Positions 57,375 to 64,000 of a DNA stretch of 64,000 nucleotides are shown piece by piece. The notes under the pieces are model-generated. The model saw only the letters and a list, made by a program, of their open reading frames with translations. It was not told the origin of the DNA and did not search any database. The position numbers and the translations under genes are program-made. Source of the DNA: Hericium rajendrae (lineage: Eukaryota; Basidiomycota; Agaricomycetes; Russulales; Hericiaceae); contig CM065883.1 of the NCBI GenBank assembly GCA_033439255.1, positions 2,046,001 to 2,110,000 of the forward strand, in the 5' to 3' direction. The number at the start of each line of letters is the position of its first letter. The stretch's first letter is position 1.

Positions 57375-60300
57375 CTAGCTTTTTTTTTTTTTTGAGTTAT
57401 AGGGCTTATCTACAATCTTTGTATTTCCTTTTCTGTGCTTGACTAAAATGGTCCATTCTGCATCTTCTGTGTTCTGTTTAGTCTCAAAAGGATCTAATTT
57501 TGTCCATTTAAGTGGAGCAGGTACATTTGATGGCACATAGTCAGTTCCTTTCCAAAGCTGATACTGCTGGATGCGGGCTGTTCTAGTAGGAGCATCAATA
57601 ATTGTAGATAGTTTTTTGTAATATTGAAGACGAGTTATTTCATCTAGAAGCTCAAGCTCTCTGAATTCTGATCTTAAATATCCAGGAAGTCTTCCTTTAA
57701 TTTTGTCAGTATTAAACTGCTGAAGAATAGCTGTTCCAGCAATACTTGAACTTCTAGACAAAGCAGTGTACACTCCTCTTTGATCTCTACAGTTTTGAAT
57801 ATCAACCACATTGAATATTCTTGTTCTTCCCTGAGAAGCATAGTCTGTCATTGAAAAGTTAGGTAGAATAGGGATCTGTGATCTACTAATCCATATTTCT
57901 TTGTCATTTGGCATAAAGCATTTTATTTTGTCTTCTACTCTAGAAATAGGAACCACATTCAGAGGCAGTCCTGTCAGTTGCACTAGCTTAGGTGCACAAG
58001 TCAATCTTACAAAGACTACATCTAACACAAGCTTGTCATCAATGCCAGTGTGGCACTTCCATCCTACCACCACACCTTCAGCTCCATTGGTAACACACAT
58101 CTCAGTTGCCTCATTGTGTTTAAGCATGACAGGCATACCTATACATAGAGACAGCTTTCCTGCATAATGTTTAGTCATAGAAGGAATCAACTCCCATAGT
58201 TTTCTTTGCAAGTTAATGTGAATTTGATTGTTTGCTCTTATAGGATCATTGTACAAGTTTTTCTTTTTTTGACTTGATAAAAATTCATCAACTTTGTGCC
58301 ATCTATCTATAGAGTAAAAGTGTACAAGCTTCTGGCCTGACTCTCTCCCACATCGATTTGTTCCTATCAAATTAATTTCATCTCTTTGAATGTTGAATGA
58401 TGTAATAATAGATACATTTCTAAACTGAGGATCTGCAATATTAGGTCTTTTAACTCCAGCACCAGTAATTCTAGATCTAAGAAGGTTGATATCATCCTCT
58501 GTACAATATTTATATCTCATATTTTCTAAAGCTGTTCTAAACCTAGCATCATCAGGTGTCTGAGTCTTCTGACGCATATTTTCTCTCAGAATTACTACAG
58601 TCACAAACTGATGCCACAATGCTTTTCCTAAACAAGCCTTTTGTTTTGAATGAGAATGAGTGGTGTGAATTATAGTATCTACATCTTGGCTGTACAAGGC
58701 ACTATTAGCAGGAAAAGGTAGTTGAGCAAAGTCACCAGCAAGAATGATGTTTACACCTCCAAAAGGCTGATCTTCTACTTTAAGTGCACTGCTCATTTGG
58801 GCACTTATATTGTACAAACTATTGCAATCTACCATAGACACCTCATCTAGAAAGATGTACTGAACATGTTGAAGCCTGGTACGGATGTCAGCTAGAGTAG
58901 ATACACCTTTGCCTCCTTCTGGTTGAAATTTATTTATAGCTAACATAGAATGGTATGTTGATCCTCCTATCAAAGCTGCTGCAGCTCCTGTGGGTGCCAT
59001 GATTAAAAATTTGTAAGACTCTTGTCTCTGCTCAAAAAACTTGGTCATAGCTTTGATGACTTGTGACTTGCCAGTGCCAGCCATACCACCTAAATACATT
59101 TTAAGCTGCTCAGACTGAGGAGTTACAGCATGATTTGCAATAATCTTGAATGCTCTTGATTGCTCAACATTTAGTGTGAATGTCTTAGCTATTTCATCGA
59201 TGTTTAATCTATCCTGTGGATTTTTTGGACGATAATTGTAATCTAAATATGCTTTGCTCACCAACTTGACTTCATCTACATTATAAGGATCTCCATATGA
59301 AGTATCATTATTCTTTTCTGCATTGCTAGCTTCAAGATCTCTTTTGGCCAAGATAATATCTTTTTCTCGTGCTAGAGTTGCTTTCCATTCCTTTTGAGAC
59401 TTGGATAACATGACATTCTCATCAACAGCATTTTCTGTCTGTTCTATTTTGCTTGGATTTAACCATCCAGTACCTTGAATAAGCTTATGCATCTCATACA
59501 TATCTGCCAGTCTTTTCTGTTGCTTTTTACCTATATCATCCCATTCTTCTTGAAGCTTTTCTGTCAGACTATCTACACCCCAGTTGGCAGTTGCTTCATC
59601 TTCATCATGTTGACCATCAAGCTCATGTTGAAATGTGCCCAGAATCTTATCACCAAAACTATTTATCATATCATGTTGTTTTCTTTGTGCAGAAAAGTCA
59701 TCTCTAGCATCATTGCATTCATATTTGATTTGAAAAAAGTTCATAACTTGCTTTTGCCTAAAAGTAAATTTATTTTTCTCAAATACATCATCCCATGATT
59801 GTTCTTTGTTCTTAAGGTCAAGACCAGATCTCCATGGTTTAAATAATGTGAGCATAGTTTGGCAATATTCTTCTCTATTTCCTTTGTCTCTTCTAGGCAA
59901 TGCACCTCCAGTAAAGTTTGGAACTTTGCTTTTGCTCTCATCAAATTTATAAATATAATGACTGTGTGATTGAGGATGTGGCTCAATAAACAACATTTTA
60001 GAAAGAATTCTTTTTTTTGTACTATGTTTACTATTTTTATAATTATGATCTTCATCATCTGGATCCTCCTCCTCCTCTGTCTCCTCCTCTGCATTATCTG
60101 GATATATATATTCATCATCATCATTATCATTGTATTTCATATCTTCTTCTACTTCTTCCTCCTCTTGCATTTGAAGTGTAACATCTTCATCAATATCCAT
60201 TTTATCTTCTTTCAAATCACTTTTTTTACTATTATCCATATTTATATCCTTGCTATCTTTTGACATATTTGATGTTTGATTTGACTCTAATTTGTCATTT

Positions 60301-60500
60301 GAAGACTGTGACTTAGATTTTTTTAATCCACTCAAAGGTCTTTTTTCATACAAACGTACCCAATCATACAAAGTCACATCACTGAGTTCTTTTGGTCTAT
60401 ACATGTAATCAAGAATTGGAGACAAAGCTACTAACTTTCCTTGAATTTGATTTACTATCACTTTATCAGGAACATCCTCATGAAACTCATCAATTTGATT
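57375..60500 (-). CDS. Helitron PIF1-family helicase part
   Basis: About 1040 residues. An acidic N-terminal stretch (EEEEVEEDMKYNDNDDDE), then the helicase core: NVEQSRAFKIIANHAVTP, Walker A GGMAGTGKSQVIKA (near 59080), MAPTGAAAALIGGSTYHSML, IFLDEVSMVDC (Walker B, near 58845), FGGVNIILAGDFAQLPF, LRENMRQK, NGAEGVVVGWK and DYASQGRTRIFNVVD. All are PIF1/RecD2 superfamily-1 motifs. In frame it follows the Rep region after one TGA (60503-60501). It unwinds donor DNA during rolling-circle transposition. The C-terminus runs into a lysine run at the 57380-57393 homopolymer. Confidence 0.9.
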   Translation of the reverse strand, partial: NQIDEFHEDVPDKVIVNQIQGKLVALSPILDYMYRPKELSDVTLYDWVRLYEKRPLSGLKKSKSQSSNDKLESNQTSNMSKDSKDINMDNSKKSDLKEDKMDIDEDVTLQMQEEEEVEEDMKYNDNDDDEYIYPDNAEEETEEEEDPDDEDHNYKNSKHSTKKRILSKMLFIEPHPQSHSHYIYKFDESKSKVPNFTGGALPRRDKGNREEYCQTMLTLFKPWRSGLDLKNKEQSWDDVFEKNKFTFRQKQVMNFFQIKYECNDARDDFSAQRKQHDMINSFGDKILGTFQHELDGQHDEDEATANWGVDSLTEKLQEEWDDIGKKQQKRLADMYEMHKLIQGTGWLNPSKIEQTENAVDENVMLSKSQKEWKATLAREKDIILAKRDLEASNAEKNNDTSYGDPYNVDEVKLVSKAYLDYNYRPKNPQDRLNIDEIAKTFTLNVEQSRAFKIIANHAVTPQSEQLKMYLGGMAGTGKSQVIKAMTKFFEQRQESYKFLIMAPTGAAAALIGGSTYHSMLAINKFQPEGGKGVSTLADIRTRLQHVQYIFLDEVSMVDCNSLYNISAQMSSALKVEDQPFGGVNIILAGDFAQLPFPANSALYSQDVDTIIHTTHSHSKQKACLGKALWHQFVTVVILRENMRQKTQTPDDARFRTALENMRYKYCTEDDINLLRSRITGAGVKRPNIADPQFRNVSIITSFNIQRDEINLIGTNRCGRESGQKLVHFYSIDRWHKVDEFLSSQKKKNLYNDPIRANNQIHINLQRKLWELIPSMTKHYAGKLSLCIGMPVMLKHNEATEMCVTNGAEGVVVGWKCHTGIDDKLVLDVVFVRLTCAPKLVQLTGLPLNVVPISRVEDKIKCFMPNDKEIWISRSQIPILPNFSMTDYASQGRTRIFNVVDIQNCRDQRGVYTALSRSSSIAGTAILQQFNTDKIKGRLPGYLRSEFRELELLDEITRLQYYKKLSTIIDAPTRTARIQQYQLWKGTDYVPSNVPAPLKWTKLDPFETKQNTEDAEWTILVKHRKGNTKIVDKPYNSKKKKS

Positions 60501-63500
60501 TCAGTCTTGGCTAACTTGTTTAATATATGTACTCCAAAAGAAAACCTTAAACAAGTGACTTGTATAGTGATCTGGATGAGACAAGAGATACATGCATGCC
60601 ATGGGAGATCCCATTTCTAATTTTACAGTTAAAGAATTTACTATCTGAACTATTAACTTTCTTGCCTTTTCTTGTCTAGAATTATCACCACCAATATAAG
60701 TAGTATTTTTATCAAATACACTGCGGATAGCCTGAAACATGACATGAGTGTTCAAAGGTGACTTGGTAATGTAGTCAGTGATATATGCAATAATAGATTT
60801 AATACTTGTTCCAGAAAGCATACTAGTTACATCTGTGTTACAACCCAAAAGATATGTCAAAGGTGTTGAGAATGTATTGAGCATGGCCTCTCCTTTTTTC
60901 ATGATAATACTGCCACTATCTTGATCTATTAAAGAAGCTGGATAAGTCTCTCTTGGAAATCGAGCTTTGCAACTGTCATATTTTTTATTCTTACAACCTC
61001 CTCTGCCACAGTCATGAATATTTGATAAATATAATAGTTCATTGACTCTTTTTTTGAAATGTGCCCACCAAGAGCATGTTTTTTGACAATTGCTACAATC
61101 ATTTACAAATTTATCATTTACATGTTCATCATCTGAATTTGGAACTAGAGGTGTTTGATCATTTATCACATGTGTTTTGCATGGCTGTGGTGGTGCTTCT
61201 GGCAACACTTGAGTTGATTCAACATAATCAGAATTCTTTTCCATTTGTTTTATCATATCATTTTCCACTTTGGCCATAGTGCTATCAATAAACTCACCTT
61301 GATGACAACTTTCTAAATATCTGATCATCTCTTTTTGAAACTCAGATGTAGGATCCAAAATTCTATCACGTATTTCCTGAGGGGACAGAGAATTTTGAAT
61401 CCAGATTATAGTATGAAGATGAAGGCTAAGACGGCCTTGTTGTTCTACAGTACCATAGTATCCAGCAGTCTTGCCATATAAACCTCTTTCTTTGTCATTG
61501 AATCTTAGCACATGCTTGATAAACAAGTCCACCATGAGTTTAAAAAATCTAGCTCCTGCTACTGGATTGCTAGCAATGAGACGGAACTGCTCATCTTTTT
61601 CATAAAGCTTTGGATATAATTTCAAGTCCTTGTCAGCAAAATAAAGACAGATTGGATGTTTAAGATCAGCTGGTGCAAATGTTATAAACCAAGAGGGAGC
61701 ACCCAAATATGATATAAGCGACCAGATCTCATTTCTCATGTATTTTCGACCAGTCTTTGAACCTTGCACATGATGAGCAACATGATCTAAGTCATTGATG
61801 ATTTGATAGCAGAGTTTTTCTTCTTCTGTTTCTGGCTGTACTCTTTCTCCCTCAGCCAATCTATCTATAAGTTGACTTAGAACCTCTGGATTTACAGACA
61901 TGAGTCTGTCTGCTATATTAGAAAAATTAGCTTTTTTGGCTAAGAGATAGCCACCAGTGGTACTGTCTTTAATCTGATTATGATTAATACATACCAGGGG
62001 AAACATAGCCTCATACTGAAATCTTTTATCATAATACATCAATAGATTTCCTTTTCTTGCTTGATCTGATATCTTAACACTGCCATTTTTGTTACCAATG
62101 CCACCTAGTCCATATGGAAACAACCATGGAAATATCTGAGGATATAGCTGAGGATTGTTATATATTGACTCAGGATTTGCAGCTTGCCCTATGCCTAAAG
62201 CTCTATTGTCTTTGCCTCTCATATGCTGTAAAGCAATAGCTCTAAGTTGTTGAGTGGTCTTTTTTTCCAGATCTCCTCCTGTTAGTCCATGTACAATGAA
62301 AGGACAAATACCTGACTCTACACCTTCAATAGGTTCATCAGATACAGACATCATTCCAGGCTCAGTGGCATTGTCTGCAATTTTGCATTCTACAACTACT
62401 GCAGGAACATCTTCTGGATATGTATTTAAATTTTCATAAGATATATCCAAGTCAGCATAATCAATATGATTAAGCTTCAACCATTCCAAGGCATGAGCCA
62501 CTTTATTTCTTCGAACTAAGAGAGGAGTCCGCTTGAAATCTTTTTTGGTAGGCTGAGTCTGTCCTATGTAAATAAAAGCCATCACTTCATCTAGCTCATC
62601 AAGACTAGGTGGAAGCTTTGCATATACTTTAGGCATAGGAGTAGAAAAGAAAACAGCATTTGCAGACATTTTATGCAAGCCAGATTTGTTTACACGTACA
62701 ATGCATCTGTTGTGACACACCCTAGAAATAAGCATTTTTTCAGTCCAACTAAGGTCCTGTAGCTGTTTTGGAATCTCACCTATCCAATTGCCATTTATCA
62801 AAGCTCCTTTTGGTGTCTTTTTCTTTTTCAAATCTTTCAGACAAGTATCACAGATATCTTCTGAGTACGTATTCATAATTGGCCCTTCACAAGGCTGTAT
62901 AGGATCAGATGAGGTATATCTTTCTTGCCTTGCAACAAATGTATTGTTGCTTTCAAGAATAGAAAAATCAAGATCATGTTGAGAAAGATTAGAAAGATTT
63001 TTAATCGGAGTAAGTAAATCACAAACAGCACATGAGCCCTCTAATATCATATTTGGTTGAATATCTTTACAATAAGCAGAAACAATGTCTTCAATAAGTT
63101 TTTTTGAAGGAGGAATTGGAGGAAATGATTTATTGATATTACTATTTAAATTTTTGTCTTGCTTTTTATTAGCTCTATATCTTTTGCATTTTGCATTATT
63201 ACCCTTTTCACACACTTGAAATACTGTAATGTATTTTTCACATCTATCACTCTTGCAACAATGTCTTTTCAATTTACTTTGCAATTCATTGAGACTATTT
63301 CTACCATTTGCATTTATCTTATGCTGCAGACATAAAGTCACAAGCATAGCTTTGTTCAATTTTATCAGCTTTGAAACTGGGACAGTAGTTTGAACACTAT
63401 TATCTGTCATTGATGTATAATCTATGCTATGAGAAACAAAACTCCACATTGTATTTTCTTCAAAATGCATAGGATCTAATATAAAATCAACAATTTCATT

Positions 63501-63878
63501 ATATGACCAATTTGCAGGGTCCTGTCTAGCACCACCTCGTTGGTTATTATAACTTGATAAGGAGTTGTTACAGATTATATCAGTTGTCTTATGTACTAAA
63601 ACCTTCAATCGCCATTGAACATGTTTTAAAACTGAACTTATCTTGTGTAAAAGCATGGTATGTATCACTATCCACAAACATAACACTATTGTTGAGATTA
63701 GCATAATTATCCAAAGACGTATGGTCTCTTTAACCATAAGCTCTTTAGCCATATTATATGTGTTCTTTAACACGAGCTCCTGAGCCATTCTGCATGTGTT
63801 CTTTAACACTGACCCTTTGATCAAGATTTGCCACAAATGAGACCACAAACCTTCAACACAATGCTTTGTGATATGCAT
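60501..63878 (-). CDS. Helitron Rep (HUH endonuclease) part
   Basis: About 1125 residues from the first ATG at 63878; the true start may be further in, because the first 100 residues are repetitive (VLKNTYNMAKEL copies). Domain order: zinc-finger-like Cys clusters (HCCKSDRCEKY; CAVCDLL ... CDTCLKDL), Helitron_like_N (NPQLYPQIFPWLFPYGLGGIG; APSWFITFAPADLKHPI), then the HUH motif LHLH at about residues 820-822 (near 61415) and the two-tyrosine motif YITDY at about residues 1032-1036 (near 60778). Both catalytic elements are present. The frame stays open until a TGA that separates it from the helicase part. Confidence 0.9.
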   Translation of the reverse strand: MHITKHCVEGLWSHLWQILIKGSVLKNTCRMAQELVLKNTYNMAKELMVKETIRLWIIMLISTIVLCLWIVIHTMLLHKISSVLKHVQWRLKVLVHKTTDIICNNSLSSYNNQRGGARQDPANWSYNEIVDFILDPMHFEENTMWSFVSHSIDYTSMTDNSVQTTVPVSKLIKLNKAMLVTLCLQHKINANGRNSLNELQSKLKRHCCKSDRCEKYITVFQVCEKGNNAKCKRYRANKKQDKNLNSNINKSFPPIPPSKKLIEDIVSAYCKDIQPNMILEGSCAVCDLLTPIKNLSNLSQHDLDFSILESNNTFVARQERYTSSDPIQPCEGPIMNTYSEDICDTCLKDLKKKKTPKGALINGNWIGEIPKQLQDLSWTEKMLISRVCHNRCIVRVNKSGLHKMSANAVFFSTPMPKVYAKLPPSLDELDEVMAFIYIGQTQPTKKDFKRTPLLVRRNKVAHALEWLKLNHIDYADLDISYENLNTYPEDVPAVVVECKIADNATEPGMMSVSDEPIEGVESGICPFIVHGLTGGDLEKKTTQQLRAIALQHMRGKDNRALGIGQAANPESIYNNPQLYPQIFPWLFPYGLGGIGNKNGSVKISDQARKGNLLMYYDKRFQYEAMFPLVCINHNQIKDSTTGGYLLAKKANFSNIADRLMSVNPEVLSQLIDRLAEGERVQPETEEEKLCYQIINDLDHVAHHVQGSKTGRKYMRNEIWSLISYLGAPSWFITFAPADLKHPICLYFADKDLKLYPKLYEKDEQFRLIASNPVAGARFFKLMVDLFIKHVLRFNDKERGLYGKTAGYYGTVEQQGRLSLHLHTIIWIQNSLSPQEIRDRILDPTSEFQKEMIRYLESCHQGEFIDSTMAKVENDMIKQMEKNSDYVESTQVLPEAPPQPCKTHVINDQTPLVPNSDDEHVNDKFVNDCSNCQKTCSWWAHFKKRVNELLYLSNIHDCGRGGCKNKKYDSCKARFPRETYPASLIDQDSGSIIMKKGEAMLNTFSTPLTYLLGCNTDVTSMLSGTSIKSIIAYITDYITKSPLNTHVMFQAIRSVFDKNTTYIGGDNSRQEKARKLIVQIVNSLTVKLEMGSPMACMYLLSHPDHYTSHLFKVFFWSTYIKQVSQD

Positions 63879-64000
63879 GCAGTGGCGGCGTTGATGACTA
63901 CTAGAAAAAGGGAGATCTCTACCTCATCCATCGAACTCTGGTACTTAACAGCAACAGAGTTTATTTTTAAACAAAATTTATTTTTAGTTCACACCACGCT
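63879..64000. other. right window edge, probable Helitron 5' region
   Basis: 122 bp upstream of the Rep start, AT-rich at the end (TTTATTTTTAAACAAAATTT). No Helitron 5'-TC terminus can be identified with confidence, so the element probably continues past the window. Confidence 0.4.

Larger units (their letters stand above)
49277..64000 (-). mobile_element. Helitron (rolling-circle transposon), minus strand, running off the window
   Basis: AT-rich element coding on the minus strand for a Rep-type HUH endonuclease, a PIF1-family helicase and a C-terminal cysteine-peptidase-like region. Its 5' end lies at or beyond the window edge. A 3' subterminal hairpin, GCCGTGCGAAGCATCGGC on the minus strand (49310-49293), is typical of Helitron 3' ends, but I cannot fix a CTRR terminus. 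It is split by the LTR retrotransposon at 49729-56814. Without that insertion, at least 7.5 kb of Helitron is visible. A stop codon between Rep and helicase and a frame change at a homopolymer suggest this copy is not autonomous, unless they are base-call errors. Confidence 0.85.

Overview
The window looks like nuclear DNA of a basidiomycete fungus, most likely an Agaricomycete. Support for this: host genes are split by many introns of about 45-70 bp, they are packed on both strands with short gaps, and there is a CBM1-bearing AA9 lytic polysaccharide monooxygenase typical of plant-debris or wood decayers. The transposons (hAT, Helitron, chromodomain Gypsy) are also typical of the group. Coordinates of spliced genes are outer limits from start codon to stop codon. 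Exon joins were worked out by eye from GT/GC-AG sites and reading-frame continuity.

Positions 1-35600 are gene-dense and hold mostly conserved housekeeping genes. In order they are: proteasome alpha subunit (cut by the window edge), a 90-residue conserved-looking small protein, Rab escort protein, a nucleolin/Gar2-like protein, RIC8, Mediator subunit MED10, a C2H2 zinc-finger protein, a poorly resolved small gene, mannose-6-phosphate isomerase, the KEOPS subunit CGI121, a membrane thioredoxin/PDI-type protein, the AA9-CBM1 enzyme, a giant pentatricopeptide-repeat protein, a coilin-like protein, SEC63, the DEAH helicase ECM16/DHX37, and mitoribosomal mS41/FYV4. Three head-to-head pairs share short intergenic promoters (3644-3910, 15692-15838, 27018-27393). 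The genes do not form one pathway, although several serve nucleolar/ribosome biogenesis (nucleolin-like, ECM16) and secretion or trafficking (Rab escort, SEC63, PDI).

Positions 35600-64000 are an almost continuous block of mobile and repetitive DNA. A hAT transposon (35612-40558) has perfect 15-bp terminal inverted repeats and an 8-bp target duplication. Its single gene appears to put a ubiquitin-like fold ending in Gly-Gly in front of the transposase. It is followed by a 401-bp MITE (40712-41112), CTATGATA-type low-complexity DNA, and a very large inverted repeat (arms 43039-43985 and 48268-49276) whose inner flanks are GC-rich tandem arrays. From about 49293 to the window end lies an AT-rich Helitron on the minus strand with Rep, helicase and C-terminal cysteine-peptidase-like parts. 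Into it a young chromodomain Gypsy-type LTR retrotransposon (49729-56814, 423-bp LTRs that look identical, TAATT target duplication) has inserted.

Three apparent frame breaks outside the retrotransposon sit in A or T homopolymers, one of them in an otherwise conserved host gene. Base-call errors in homopolymers should be considered before any of them is called a mutation.
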